Below, one piece after another: positions 34,388 through 43,303 of a DNA stretch of 64,000 bases. Source of the stretch: Sinorhizobium sp. RAC02. GTDB taxonomy: Bacteria > Pseudomonadota > Alphaproteobacteria > Rhizobiales > Rhizobiaceae. Position 1 is the first letter of the stretch. Each line of letters starts with the position of its first letter. The position numbers and the translations under genes were made by a program. The notes beneath the pieces are model-generated. The model did not search any database, was not told where the DNA came from, and was given only the letters and a program-made list of their open reading frames with translations. The stretch spans positions 1,984,001-2,048,000 of the forward strand of contig NZ_CP016450.1 of the NCBI RefSeq assembly GCF_001713395.1, written 5' to 3'.

Positions 34388-35962
34388 GTGACGGAATCGA
34401 TTCTTCAGGACGGCAAACTCTACATCGGCACCAGCCGCAAGCCGGACGATACCAACAACAAGCCGGAATATCTCGACCTGAAGTTCGGCAACCGCCACGG
34501 GCTCGTGACGGGTGCGACCGGCACCGGCAAGACGGTGACGCTGCAGGTGCTGGCCGAAGGCTTTTCCAATGCCGGCGTGCCGGTGTTCTGCGCCGACGTG
34601 AAGGGCGACCTTTCCGGCATCGGCGCGATCGGCGAGCCGAAGGACTTTCTCCAGAAGCGCGCCGACCAGATCGGACTGACACCCTACGAGTTCCAGGAAT
34701 TCCCGGTGATCTTCTGGGATCTCTATGGCGAGAAGGGTCACCGGGTGCGCACCACCATCTCCGAGATGGGACCGCTGCTGCTGTCGCGCCTGATGAACGC
34801 CACCGATGCGCAGGAAGGCGTCATCAACATCGCCTTCAAGATCGCCGACCAGGGCGGCCTGCCACTGCTCGACCTCAAGGATTTCCAGGCGCTGCTCAAC
34901 TATATGGGCGAGAATGCCTCGACGCTGTCCAACCAGTTCGGCTTCGTCTCGAAAGCCTCCGTCGGCTCGATCCAGCGCGAGCTGCTGATCCTCGAACAGC
35001 AGGGCGCCGAACAGTTTTTCGGCGAGCCGGCGCTGAAGATTTCCGACATCATGCGCACGACCAATGACGGGCGCGGCGCGATCTCGGTGCTCGCCGCCGA
35101 CAAGCTGATGATGAACCCGCGCCTCTACGGCACCTTCCTGCTGTGGATGCTCTCCGAACTGTTCGAGGTGCTGCCGGAAGTGGGCGACCCGGACAAGCCG
35201 AAGCTGGTGTTCTTCTTCGACGAGGCGCACCTCCTGTTCAACGACGCGCCAAAGGTGCTGACCGAGCGTGTCGAGCAGGTCGTGCGCCTCATCCGCTCCA
35301 AGGGTGTCGGCGTCTATTTCGTCACGCAGAACCCGCTCGACGTGCCGGAAACCGTGCTTGCCCAGCTCGGCAACCGCGTGCAGCATGCGTTGCGCGCGTA
35401 TACGCCGCGCGAGCAGAAGGCGGTGAAGACGGCCGCCGACACGTTCCGCCCCAACCCGGAATTCAACTGCGCCGACGTCATCACGCAGCTCGGCACCGGC
35501 GAAGCGCTGGTCTCCACGCTCGAAGGCAAGGGTGCGCCCTCGATGGTCGAGCGTACGCTAGTGCGCCCGCCAGCCTCCCGCCTCGGCCCCGTGACGGAGG
35601 CCGAGCGGCAGGACATCATGAAGGTCAGCCCGGTCGCCGGCCTCTATGACGAGGATTTCGACCGCGAATCCGCCTACGAAATCCTCATGGCGCGCGCCAA
35701 GAAGGCCGCCGATTCCGCCGCCGCCCAGGAACAGGCGGACGCCCAGCCCGAGGAAAAACCCGCCGGCGGCAGCCGCTGGACCCTGCCCGGCTTCGGCGAC
35801 GACGAGCCGGCCGCACAGCCTGCTCCCAAGCAGCCCAAGCCCCGCGCCGGTTACCAGCGCGAGACGGTGACGGAAGCTGCGATGAAATCGGTCGCCCGCA
35901 CCGTCGCCTCCTCGCTTGGCCGCGCGCTGGTGCGCGGCATTCTCGGCAGCTTGCGGCGCTGA
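34388..35962 (+). CDS. HerA-like ATPase, DUF853 (YjgR-like)
   Basis: From GTG 34388 (AGGGAG upstream) the 524-residue protein has the DUF853/HerA ATPase core: Walker [26 protein letters not shown], Walker [14 protein letters not shown], and the arginine/sensor region [20 protein letters not shown]. The C-terminal 90 residues are Ala/Pro/Gln-rich with a basic end. These hexameric ATPases resemble DNA translocases but this family's role is unknown. Longer frames from 34322 are less plausible. The preceding DUF2267-like gene is divergent. Confidence 0.88.
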   Translation: MTESILQDGKLYIGTSRKPDDTNNKPEYLDLKFGNRHGLVTGATGTGKTVTLQVLAEGFSNAGVPVFCADVKGDLSGIGAIGEPKDFLQKRADQIGLTPYEFQEFPVIFWDLYGEKGHRVRTTISEMGPLLLSRLMNATDAQEGVINIAFKIADQGGLPLLDLKDFQALLNYMGENASTLSNQFGFVSKASVGSIQRELLILEQQGAEQFFGEPALKISDIMRTTNDGRGAISVLAADKLMMNPRLYGTFLLWMLSELFEVLPEVGDPDKPKLVFFFDEAHLLFNDAPKVLTERVEQVVRLIRSKGVGVYFVTQNPLDVPETVLAQLGNRVQHALRAYTPREQKAVKTAADTFRPNPEFNCADVITQLGTGEALVSTLEGKGAPSMVERTLVRPPASRLGPVTEAERQDIMKVSPVAGLYDEDFDRESAYEILMARAKKAADSAAAQEQADAQPEEKPAGGSRWTLPGFGDDEPAAQPAPKQPKPRAGYQRETVTEAAMKSVARTVASSLGRALVRGILGSLRR

Positions 35963-35976
35963 CGCGAACGAACGAA

Positions 35977-36118
35977 GTGGATCCTCGGGTCAAGCCCGAG
36001 GATGACGAAAGAAGTGGGGTGAGAAGCCGCTGGAGACGGCACCCCCTGCCGCGCCGTTGAATTGATCCACACCATGCCCTCCCCTCCGTCATCCTCGGGC
36101 TCGACCCGAGGATCCACG
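35977..36118. repeat. Intergenic palindromic repeat, CCTCGGG...CCCGAGG family (copy 3, inverted pair)
   Basis: GGATCCTCGGG...CCCGAGGATGACG (35979-36007) and an inverted partner ATCCTCGGG...CCCGAGGATCCACG (36091-36118) flank about 80 bases of spacer in the 235-base gap after the DUF853 gene. Confidence 0.75.
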
Positions 36119-36141
36119 CCGCACGGCATGACCAGAACGGC

Positions 36142-36178
36142 AAAACCCCGGATGCAGGGTACATCCAGGGCCTCGGGG
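36142..36178 (-). terminator. Terminator of the small secreted protein gene
   Basis: On the minus strand CCCCGAGG pairs with CCGGGG, with an inner GGATG/CATCC stem, and TTTT follows, 20 bases past the stop codon. Confidence 0.7.
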
Positions 36179-36197
36179 AGGTCAGTAACGCTGCAGC

Positions 36198-36374
36198 TTA
36201 CTTGCAGACCTTGATCTTCTTGATGATGACGTTGCCATAGTAGTCGTAGGACTTCACCTTCTTGATGAAGCAGTAGGGCTCGTAGCCGTAGCTGTAATAG
36301 CCGGCCTGCGAAGGGGCGGCGAAGGACACGGCGGCGACGAGGGCAACGGTGGCGGAAACGATGAACTTGCGCAT
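36198..36374 (-). CDS. Small secreted Tyr/Lys-rich protein
   Basis: The 58-residue product from ATG 36374 (AGGAGAG upstream) has a signal peptide (KFIVSATVALVAAVSFAAPSQA) and a mature chain of about 32 residues rich in Tyr and Lys (YYSYGYEPYC, KKVKSYDYYGNVIIKKIKVC) with two cysteines. Similar small secreted proteins are widespread in Rhizobiaceae, with no known function. A good terminator follows. The strong ribosome site and terminator make it a real, probably well-expressed gene. Confidence 0.75.
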   Translation of the reverse strand: MRKFIVSATVALVAAVSFAAPSQAGYYSYGYEPYCFIKKVKSYDYYGNVIIKKIKVCK

Positions 36375-36628
36375 GGGGTCTCTCCTGATCTCTGGTTGGG
36401 GATGAACCTCTCTCATCCAGTGATCAGACTTTCCCACATCGCCCCGCACCGCGCTGTTCCGCATGGAACAGGGTACAGCAGAGCGCAAATCCGGCGTCGC
36501 CACACCGGCTGAGCGACCTGACTTGCCCAACTCAACCATAATTAGATAATTCTAATTTTAATAACAGCTAAATAAAATAACTCTACTGTTCAGACACCAT
36601 CCAGGAGTCCGAACAGCAAGGCCTTGCC
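36375..36628. other. A+T-rich divergent promoter region
   Basis: The gap between the small secreted gene and the chemoreceptor contains an A+T-rich block (about 36538-36590, with AATAACAGCTAAATAAAATA-type sequence) that probably holds the receptor promoter. No gene is seen. Confidence 0.45.
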
Positions 36629-38503
36629 ATGAAAATTTCGACGAAACTCGGTGCGGTGACGCTCATCCTGACGCTGCTTCTCGCCAGCGCCATTTTTTCC
36701 ACATATCTCGTTCTCAACGCCATGTCCGCCTCGATGAGCACCATCGTCGTCGACCGGCTGGTTCCGGCGGCAAACCTCAAGAAGGTCGGCGACCTTTATG
36801 CGGTCAACATCGTCGATACCGCGCACAAGGTGCGCAGCGGTGCACTTTCCTGGGAAGAAGGCCACAAGCTGAACACGGACGCGGTGGCGACCATCCAGAA
36901 ACTGTGGGATGCCTATGCCGCGACCTACCTGACCGACGAGGAGCGCGCGCTTTCCGGACAGATGACCACCGAGATGCAAAAACAGGCCGGCAGCATCAAC
37001 GACCTACTGGTCATCATGCAGGAGAAGGACCAGGCCGCGCTCGACGCCTATGTCGAAACCCGGCTCTACCCGACGATCGACCCGATCGGCACCTATGTGG
37101 CGGCGCTGATCGACCTGCAGATCCGTGTCGGCCAGGAAGAGTTCGCCGCCGCAGAGACGCAGGAGCATGATTATCACATCCTCCTTGCCGCCTTTGGCGC
37201 GGTCGCCCTTGCCCTTGCCGGCCTCTCCTTCTGGATCATCTTCGCCGGCGTCTCGCGCCCGCTGAATGCCATCACCGCGGTGATGCAGCGTCTTGCCGGC
37301 GGCGTGACGGATTTTTCCGTGCCGTTCCGCGCCCGCAAGGACGAGATCGGCAGCATTGCCGGCGCGGTCGAGATCTTCCGGCAGGCAGCCATCGACAAGC
37401 GCACGCTCGAGCAGCAGGCCGAGGCCGCGCGCCTTCAGGCCGAAGCCGACCGCGTGCGCCTCCAGGAGGAAGCGGAAGCGGCCGCACAGTCGCGGGTGCA
37501 GCAGGCCACATCGGGCCTTGCCGTCGGTCTGCGCCGACTTTCGGCCGGCGACCTCAATTTCCAGCTAAACGACCCCTTCGCGGCGGATTTCGAACAATTG
37601 CGCAGCGACCTCAATTCGGCGGTCGGCCAGCTCGGAGAGACATTGCGCGCCGTTGCCCAGTCCGCCGACGAGATGGACACCGGCACGCGGGAAATCAGCA
37701 TCGGTGCAGACGCGCTTTCCAAGCGCACCGAGCAGCAGGCCGCCTCGCTGGAGGAGACTGCCGCCGCACTCGACGAAATCACCGCCAACGTGGCGAACTC
37801 GACACGCCGGGCGGAGGAGGCCCGCGCGGTGGCGGCCGAAGCCAATGGTTCCACGGTCCATTCCGGCGCGGTCGTCGCCAATGCCGTCAACGCCATGCAA
37901 CGTATCGAGCAATCGTCGAGCCAGATTTCCAGCATTATCGGCGTGATCGACGAAATCGCCTTCCAGACCAACCTGCTTGCCCTGAACGCGGGCGTGGAAG
38001 CGGCGCGCGCCGGCGAGGCCGGCAAGGGTTTTGCGGTCGTTGCGCAGGAGGTGCGCGAACTTGCCCAGCGCTCCGCCCAGGCGGCCCGCGAGATCAAGGG
38101 ACTGATCCGCAATTCGGAAGCGGAGGTGCGCAATGGCGTGAAGCTGGTCAGCGAGACCGGCGAAGCGCTGCAAGCCATCGGCGGCCATGTCGCGACGATC
38201 AACCAGCACATGGAGGCCATCGCCGTTTCCGCCCGCGAACAATCCGTCGGGCTCTCGGAGATCAACACCGCCGTCAACCAGATGGACCAGACGACCCAGC
38301 AGAACGCCGCCATGGTCGAGGAGACCAATGCGGCGTCGGCCACGCTGGTGACGCAGGCCGACCGGTTGCGCACGTTGATCGACCGCTTCACGCTCGGCCA
38401 GCCCGCCCGCCAGGTGCAGCCGACACCGCAACGGATGGCGCAAGCCCGCCCCCGCTTTGCTGGCAATGCGGCGCTGAAGACTGAGAACTGGGAGGAGTTT
38501 TGA
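36629..38503 (+). CDS. Methyl-accepting chemotaxis protein
   Basis: The 624-residue receptor has a transmembrane helix (about 10-32), a periplasmic four-helix-bundle-type sensor (about 33-185), a second membrane helix (LLAAFGAVALALAGLSFWIIFAG), a HAMP domain, a long coiled linker (about 250-310) with a second HAMP-like stretch, and a signalling domain with the hairpin tip GVIDEIAFQTNLLALNAGVEAARAGEAGKGFAVVAQEVRELAQRS. It ends with NWEEF, a match to the CheR/CheB tether pentapeptide (xWxxF). The ligand is unknown. Confidence 0.93.
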   Translation: MKISTKLGAVTLILTLLLASAIFSTYLVLNAMSASMSTIVVDRLVPAANLKKVGDLYAVNIVDTAHKVRSGALSWEEGHKLNTDAVATIQKLWDAYAATYLTDEERALSGQMTTEMQKQAGSINDLLVIMQEKDQAALDAYVETRLYPTIDPIGTYVAALIDLQIRVGQEEFAAAETQEHDYHILLAAFGAVALALAGLSFWIIFAGVSRPLNAITAVMQRLAGGVTDFSVPFRARKDEIGSIAGAVEIFRQAAIDKRTLEQQAEAARLQAEADRVRLQEEAEAAAQSRVQQATSGLAVGLRRLSAGDLNFQLNDPFAADFEQLRSDLNSAVGQLGETLRAVAQSADEMDTGTREISIGADALSKRTEQQAASLEETAAALDEITANVANSTRRAEEARAVAAEANGSTVHSGAVVANAVNAMQRIEQSSSQISSIIGVIDEIAFQTNLLALNAGVEAARAGEAGKGFAVVAQEVRELAQRSAQAAREIKGLIRNSEAEVRNGVKLVSETGEALQAIGGHVATINQHMEAIAVSAREQSVGLSEINTAVNQMDQTTQQNAAMVEETNAASATLVTQADRLRTLIDRFTLGQPARQVQPTPQRMAQARPRFAGNAALKTENWEEF

Positions 38504-38523
38504 CAACCCTCGTACAGGCGTTT

Positions 38524-38641
38524 GAGCCCCCTCATCCGCCTGCCGGCACGTTCTCCCGTTGGCGAAGGGGAGGAAGCCACAAACGCCTCATTCCCTTCTC
38601 CCCTCGGGGAGAAGGTGGCCCGAAGGACCGGATGAGGGGCG
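38524..38641. repeat. RIME-type intergenic repeat (copy 2)
   Basis: CCCCCTCATCCGCCTGCCGG is followed by CTCCCGTTGG...GGAAG and CCTTCTCCCCTCGGGGAGAAGG, then the reverse unit GGACCGGATGAGGGG. The outer CCCCTCATCCG/CGGATGAGGGG units are inverted, as in mosaic elements of rhizobia. Confidence 0.75.
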
Positions 38642-38668
38642 GCAGAAGCACAAAATAGGCGTGAACGC

Positions 38669-38704
38669 AAAAAGGCCACCCGGATGCACTCCGGGCGGCC
38701 TTTT
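38669..38704. terminator. Bidirectional terminator before ohr
   Basis: AAAAGGCC...GGCCTTTT arms with an inner CCGG/CCGG stem end the minus-strand ohr gene 21 bases past its stop; the A-run and T-run on both sides allow either direction. Confidence 0.75.
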
Positions 38705-38724
38705 CAGTTCTATCGGCTGGATGA

Positions 38725-39147
38725 TCAGACGACGGTCGTCTTGACGTCGAGGTTGCCGCGGGTGGCGTTGCTGTAGGGGCAGACGACATGCGCCTTCTTG
38801 GCGAGGTCTTCGACCACGGCCTTGTCGACGCCGGGCACGGAGATTTCGAGCGAGGCTTCGAGGCCGAAACCGCCGCCATCCTCACGCGGGCCGATGCCGA
38901 CCGTCGCGGTGACCTTGGCGTCATCCGGGATCTTTACCTTTTCCTTGCCGGCGACGAACTTCAGCGCGCCGAGGAAGCAGGCGGAGTAACCGACCGCAAA
39001 GAGCTTTTCCGGGTTTGCGCCGGTCGCGCCGTCGCCGCCGAGTTCCTTCGGGACCGTCAGCGTGACGTCGACGGTGCCGTCTTCGGTGGCGCCGTGGCCG
39101 GCGCGGCCACCGGTGGAGGATGCTTTGGTTCTGTAGAGAATGGGCAT
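38725..39147 (-). CDS. ohr: Organic hydroperoxide resistance protein Ohr (OsmC family)
   Basis: The 140-residue peroxidase from ATG 39147 (GGAAGGA upstream) has the OsmC/Ohr pattern: SSTGGRAGHGATEDG, NPEKLFAVGYSACFLGAL with the catalytic Cys, and the second Cys in AHVVCPYSNATRGN. It reduces organic hydroperoxides using lipoyl-type thiols. It is divergent from the MarR-type OhrR gene, with two palindromes between, the classical pairing. A longer upstream reading frame is rejected. Confidence 0.95.
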   Translation of the reverse strand: MPILYRTKASSTGGRAGHGATEDGTVDVTLTVPKELGGDGATGANPEKLFAVGYSACFLGALKFVAGKEKVKIPDDAKVTATVGIGPREDGGGFGLEASLEISVPGVDKAVVEDLAKKAHVVCPYSNATRGNLDVKTTVV

Positions 39148-39206
39148 GGGATGGTTCCTTCCTGGCTGTCGTCGTTGATGATGGAAACTAGATAGCGCGA
39201 AATTAG

Positions 39207-39237
39207 ATTGCGCGCAATATGATTTTGCAAATTGCAA
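39207..39237. promoter_or_regulatory. Probable OhrR operators between ohr and ohrR
   Basis: ATTGCGCGCAAT (39207-39218) is a perfect 12-base palindrome and TTGCAA-A-TTGCAA (39225-39237) a second symmetrical element, both inside the 118-base divergent promoter. OhrR dimers of rhizobia bind such A/T-flanked palindromes and release on Cys oxidation. Confidence 0.6.
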
Positions 39238-39265
39238 TTTTTTCTTTTTCTGCGACAATGCCAGC

Positions 39266-39757
39266 ATGATCGACAAAAGTGACGAAGCCGAGACAGGGGA
39301 TATTCCAAAGGGCATGCTGGCGCTCGACCAGCAGCTTTGTTTCGCCGTCTATGCGGCGGCGCATGCGCTGAACCGTACCTACAAGCCCCTGCTCGACCCC
39401 TATGGCCTGACCTATCCGCAATATATCGCGCTCATGACGCTTTGGGAGGAGGACGGCCGCACGGTGAAGGCGCTCGGGGAAAAACTCGGGCTCGATTCCG
39501 GCACACTCTCCCCTCTCCTCAAGCGCCTCGAGGCGGCCGGCTACATCCACCGAGCCCGCGACAGGAACGACGAGCGGCAGGTGCTCATCACGCTCACCGA
39601 CAAGGGCCACGCGATGAAGCAAGACGCCGTCGCCATACGCATGGCGATCGGCAAGGCGACGGGCTGTTCGATCGATGCCCTGCAGGCGCTGACCAGCGAC
39701 CTCCACATGCTGACCGAGCAGCTCGAAGCCGACCAGGCGCGGGACGACGCCGCCTGA
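39266..39757 (+). CDS. ohrR: OhrR, MarR-family organic-peroxide sensor repressor
   Basis: The 163-residue regulator has a winged helix (LTYPQYIALMTLWEEDGRTVKALGEKLGLDSGTLSPLLKRLEAAGYIHRARDRNDERQVLITLTDKG) and an N-terminal LDQQLCFAVYAAAHAL with Cys25, the residue oxidised by peroxides in OhrR. It is divergent from ohr, so it should repress both genes and release on oxidation. The pairing is diagnostic. Confidence 0.93.
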   Translation: MIDKSDEAETGDIPKGMLALDQQLCFAVYAAAHALNRTYKPLLDPYGLTYPQYIALMTLWEEDGRTVKALGEKLGLDSGTLSPLLKRLEAAGYIHRARDRNDERQVLITLTDKGHAMKQDAVAIRMAIGKATGCSIDALQALTSDLHMLTEQLEADQARDDAA

Positions 39758-39859
39758 AAAGGTGGATTTTACCGTAACCTCACCCTACGGGACCTGTTCG
39801 CGATTCAACCTTCGCGCTAAGATGCGCTCCGGCGGAACGGAACCGCCGAGGGGGCACGA

Positions 39860-41785
39860 TTGACACTGCACTGGTCCTGGCAAAAGGCGAACGTCGCGGC
39901 GAGCCTTTGGTGCATCGCCGTGGGCGTTGCCATGATGACGCTCTGGCTTTCGAAACCCGTCGACCTGGCGGAGCAGTATCCGTCACTTTTCGGCATGAAA
40001 TTCAATGCGGCGCTCGCCGTTACCGTCATAGGCGCGGCGCTCCTGCTTGCCACGCGCGGTTTCCGGCGTCTGCCGGCGCTGATGATGGGGCCGGTCTTCG
40101 TCTATGGCGCGCTGGCGCTGTCCCAGCACCTGTTCGGCATCGATGCCGGCATCGACACGCTGCTCAACACGCCCTTCGTCGATATCGGCACCAGCCTGCC
40201 GGGCCGCATCGCGCCCAATACCGCACTCTGTTTCATGCTCGTCAGCAGCGCGCTCACCTTGCGCGCGCTCAGCCAGAAGAACAGCATGGTGCAGGTCGCG
40301 CTGGGCTTTACCACCTTCATCGTCGCGGCAGCAGCGCTCACCGGTTATGCGATCGCGCTCGATTTTGCCCATGACTGGATCCGCTTCACCCGCATGTCGT
40401 TCCAGAGCGCCAGCTGCTTCGTGGCGCTTGCCATTGCCATCGTCTTCGTCGGCACCGAGGCGACCGGGTTCCAGCGGCTGACGCTTGCCGGCATCCTGGG
40501 GCTGCTCACCTATCTCATCCTCCTCGGCATGTCCTACTACGAGTTGGCGCGCTACGAAGCCTCGTTCGGCATCACCTTCTCCAACAGCGGCAACAATGCG
40601 CGCTCCACCCTGTCGTCGCTCGTCCTGATTTCCGGCGCCCTCTATGGCGGGCTGATCGCCCATCTGTATTTCTCCTCCCGCCGCGCCAGCCGCATGGCGG
40701 CGGACCTTGCGGAAAGCCGGGGCCGGCTCGGCGCCATCATCGACAACGCGGTGGACGGCATCATCACCATCGACCAGCGCGGCGTCATCCTTTCCGTCAA
40801 CCCCGCCTGCACGCGCATCTTCGGTTACCCGCCCGACGAGATGAACGGCCGCAACATCAAGATGCTGATGCCGGAACCCTATCACAGCTCCCATGACGGC
40901 TACCTTGCCAACTATCACCGCACCGGCGAGGCGAAGGTCATCGGCATCGGCCGGGAGGCGGAAGGGCGGCGCAAGGACGGATCGATCTTTGCGCTCGACC
41001 TCGCCATCGCCCGGCTGGAGCTTGCCGGCGGCATCATCTACAGCGGCATCGTGCGCGACATTTCCGAGCGCAAGGCGAATGAGCAGGCGCTGATCGAGGC
41101 GAATGCCGAACTCGAGGAATTCGCCTACCGCACATCGCACGACCTGCGCTCGCCGATCGCCTCGTCCATGGGCTTGCTGACCATTTCACGCGACATGCTG
41201 GAAGAAGGCGAACTGACTGCGCTTGGCCAGACGATGCAGCGCATGGAGAAGAATTTCAGCCGGCTCGACCACCTGATCCAGAACATCATCACCATCACGC
41301 GCAACCGGCTGATGGACGAGGACGACGCAGTCATCGACCTGCGCGCGCTCGTCTCCGAATCCATCGATGCCCTGTCGCACCTGGAGGATTTCAAGCGGAT
41401 CCGCATCGAAAATCACGTGCCGGAAGAATTGACAATCGTCAGCAAGCCGTCGAAATTCCAGGTCATCGTCGGCAACATGCTGTCCAACGCGGTCAAGTAT
41501 CATGATCCGAAGGAGGCCGCTCCGGCGATCGATGTCCGCGCCTTCCGCTATGCCGGCAGGATGCGGCTGTCGGTGGAAGACAACGGCCTGGGCGTTCCGC
41601 CCGCAAGCCGCCATTTGTTGTTCAAGATGTTCAAACGGCTGCACCCCAACCGGTCTTTCGGCAGCGGGCTCGGCCTCTACATATTGAAAAAAAGCGTGGA
41701 GGCCCTCGGCGGCACCGCACTTTATGAAGCAAGAGATAAGGGCAGCCGGTTCATCATCGAACTGCCCGATGGGGAATTGCCATGA
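39860..41785 (+). CDS. Membrane PAS sensor histidine kinase
   Basis: From TTG 39860 (GAGGGG upstream) the 641-residue kinase has about seven N-terminal transmembrane segments (20-270), a PAS domain (SRGRLGAIIDNAVDGIITIDQRGVILSVNPAC ... YSGIVRDISERKANEQ), a HisKA box EFAYRTSHDLRSPIASSMGLL and an ATPase domain with N-box VGNMLSNAVKYH, DNGLGV and SGLGLYILKKSVEALGG. The integral sensor resembles MASE-like modules. Its stop overlaps the single-domain receiver gene by four bases, so the two are coupled. The signal is unknown. Confidence 0.92.
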   Translation: MTLHWSWQKANVAASLWCIAVGVAMMTLWLSKPVDLAEQYPSLFGMKFNAALAVTVIGAALLLATRGFRRLPALMMGPVFVYGALALSQHLFGIDAGIDTLLNTPFVDIGTSLPGRIAPNTALCFMLVSSALTLRALSQKNSMVQVALGFTTFIVAAAALTGYAIALDFAHDWIRFTRMSFQSASCFVALAIAIVFVGTEATGFQRLTLAGILGLLTYLILLGMSYYELARYEASFGITFSNSGNNARSTLSSLVLISGALYGGLIAHLYFSSRRASRMAADLAESRGRLGAIIDNAVDGIITIDQRGVILSVNPACTRIFGYPPDEMNGRNIKMLMPEPYHSSHDGYLANYHRTGEAKVIGIGREAEGRRKDGSIFALDLAIARLELAGGIIYSGIVRDISERKANEQALIEANAELEEFAYRTSHDLRSPIASSMGLLTISRDMLEEGELTALGQTMQRMEKNFSRLDHLIQNIITITRNRLMDEDDAVIDLRALVSESIDALSHLEDFKRIRIENHVPEELTIVSKPSKFQVIVGNMLSNAVKYHDPKEAAPAIDVRAFRYAGRMRLSVEDNGLGVPPASRHLLFKMFKRLHPNRSFGSGLGLYILKKSVEALGGTALYEARDKGSRFIIELPDGELP

Positions 41786-42159
41786 AGATCCACTCGATCC
41801 TGATCGTCGACGACGACGAGAACGATCAGTTCATCTGCGAATACACGATCCGCAAGTTCGACCCGTCGATCCGCATCATCAAGGCGTTCGACGGCGCGGA
41901 GGCGCTCGATATCCTGCACCGCGAGACGCCGAACGCCATCATCCTCGACATCAACATGCCTGTGATGAACGGGTTCGAGTTCCTCGACCGCTATGCCGAG
42001 GAATTCGAGGTGCACGCCCCCGTCGTCGCCATGCTGACGAGTTCCCATCTCGGCAAGGACCGCGAGCGGGCGATGCAGTACAGCTTCGTCAAGAGCTACT
42101 TCGAAAAGCCGCTGCAGGCCGACCATCTGCGTATCATGGCAGACCTGCTGGGGGCCTGA
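41782..42159 (+). CDS. Single-domain response regulator
   Basis: The 125-residue receiver has the acidic pair ILIVDDDEND, the phosphoacceptor Asp in IILDINMPVMNGFEF and the Lys in KSYFEKPL. There is no output domain, so it must act on a partner protein or pass phosphate on. It is translationally coupled (four-base overlap) to the preceding histidine kinase. Members of this type beside PAS-kinases often belong to Rcp1-like or phosphorelay chains. No target gene is adjacent. Confidence 0.93.
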   Translation: MKIHSILIVDDDENDQFICEYTIRKFDPSIRIIKAFDGAEALDILHRETPNAIILDINMPVMNGFEFLDRYAEEFEVHAPVVAMLTSSHLGKDRERAMQYSFVKSYFEKPLQADHLRIMADLLGA

Positions 42160-42176
42160 CGTCCAAGCCGCCTATG

Positions 42177-42292
42177 AAGCCCCCTCATCCCCCTGCCGGG
42201 ACCTTCTCCCCGCTGGGGAGAAGGGAAACGAGGCAAAGCGGTAGTCCCCTTCTCCCCAGCGGGGAGAAGGTGGCGGCAGCCGGATGAGGGGG
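42177..42292. repeat. RIME-type intergenic repeat (copy 3)
   Basis: AAGCCCCCTCATCCCCCTGCC, two CCTTCTCCCCRCTGGGGAGAAGG hairpins and a terminal inverted CCGGATGAGGGGG unit make one full mosaic element between the receiver and L,D-transpeptidase genes, which converge. Confidence 0.8.
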
Positions 42293-42316
42293 ACATTTCC
42301 GTTCCCCGACGCGAAA

Positions 42317-43093
42317 TCAGATGACGAGGATCGGCGCCTTGCCCTTCACGCGGTCATAGAGATCCATGACGTCCTGGTTGAGCATGCGCACGCAACCGGA
42401 GGAGACGGCCTTGCCGATCGACTTCCATTCCGGCGAGCCGTGCAGGCGATAGAGCGTGTCCTGGCCATTCTGGAAGATGTAGAGCGCGCGGGCGCCGAGC
42501 GGGTTGCTGAGGCCGCCGGGCATGCCGCCATTGGCGGCGGAGTATTTCACCAGCTCCGGCTGGCGCGCGACCATTTCGTCCGGCGGCGTCCATTTCGGCC
42601 AGGCCTGTTTCCACTGGATGACGCCGCGGCCCGACCAGGCAAAACCCTGCCGGCCGATGCCCACACCATAGCGCATGGCGGTGCCGTTCGACTGGATGAG
42701 ATAGAGGAAGCGGTTGCCGGTATCGACGATGATCGTGCCCGGCTGCTCGGCGAACGGGCTCTCGACCTCCTGCCGGTAGTAGCGCGCATCGATCTGCTGG
42801 TAGGGGATGGCGGGCACCTGGTAGCCACCATCGTAAACCTGGCCGTAGATCGAGGCGTAGCGCGACGAATCCGGCATCAGGCCGGACGGTGTCTGGCCAT
42901 AAATGCTGATCGGGCCGCGCCCATCGGCGATGATCTCGGGCCGGCCTTCCAGCGCAGGATTGCGGAAATAGGGACGCGTCTCCTCGCGGAAACGATCGGT
43001 GTTCATCGAAGAGGTGCAGCCGGCAAGGCCGCTCGCCATGGCGAGCCCGGAGAACTGCAGGAAGCGGCGGCGGGAAAGCGCGGTATCGGTCAT
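42317..43093 (-). CDS. L,D-transpeptidase (YkuD), Tat-type lipoprotein
   Basis: The 258-residue protein starts with a Tat-like signal (TALSRRRFLQFSGLAMASGLAGC) ending in a lipobox (LAGC), so it should be anchored by lipid. The YkuD domain from about 115 has IIVDTGNRFLYLI and the catalytic block HGSPEWKSIGKAVSSGCVRMLNQD with the His and Cys. It cross-links peptidoglycan (3-3 links) or attaches proteins such as outer-membrane anchors to it. It is transcribed towards the receiver gene. The next gene lies 210 bases upstream, on the other strand. Confidence 0.9.
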   Translation of the reverse strand: MTDTALSRRRFLQFSGLAMASGLAGCTSSMNTDRFREETRPYFRNPALEGRPEIIADGRGPISIYGQTPSGLMPDSSRYASIYGQVYDGGYQVPAIPYQQIDARYYRQEVESPFAEQPGTIIVDTGNRFLYLIQSNGTAMRYGVGIGRQGFAWSGRGVIQWKQAWPKWTPPDEMVARQPELVKYSAANGGMPGGLSNPLGARALYIFQNGQDTLYRLHGSPEWKSIGKAVSSGCVRMLNQDVMDLYDRVKGKAPILVI

Positions 43094-43303
43094 GGGGTGC
43101 GTCGAAATCCGTTGGGCGGAAGCCTAGAATGGGGCGAGAGACTGAATCACTAACTAACGAAAGGCCAGTTAGGTCCATAACCCTGCCCCAATTGTGGCAA
43201 TTGCGGCTGACCCCAGGCTTGCGCGCCACAATTTCCAAAACGCTGTCGCCGATGGGCCACTCTACCAAAGTGGCGCTTTACGCTGTATCCCGGATGGATA
43301 GAA
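43094..43303. promoter_or_regulatory. Divergent region with hairpin upstream of mutAB
   Basis: AATTGTGGC (43190-43198) and GCCACAATT (43225-43233) are perfect nine-base arms of a possible hairpin or bound site about 100 bases ahead of the mutase start. A shorter CTAACT/AGTTAG pair lies just upstream. I see no cobalamin riboswitch here. Confidence 0.35.

Noticed and set aside
36118..36160. Possible second hairpin-rich small RNA next to the repeat pair
   Set aside because: The inverted repeats are explained by the dispersed palindromic family and the downstream terminator; no independent promoter was seen.
43094..43303. Possible cobalamin riboswitch ahead of the B12-dependent mutase
   Set aside because: None of the B12-box or conserved core sequences was found; only a simple inverted repeat is visible.
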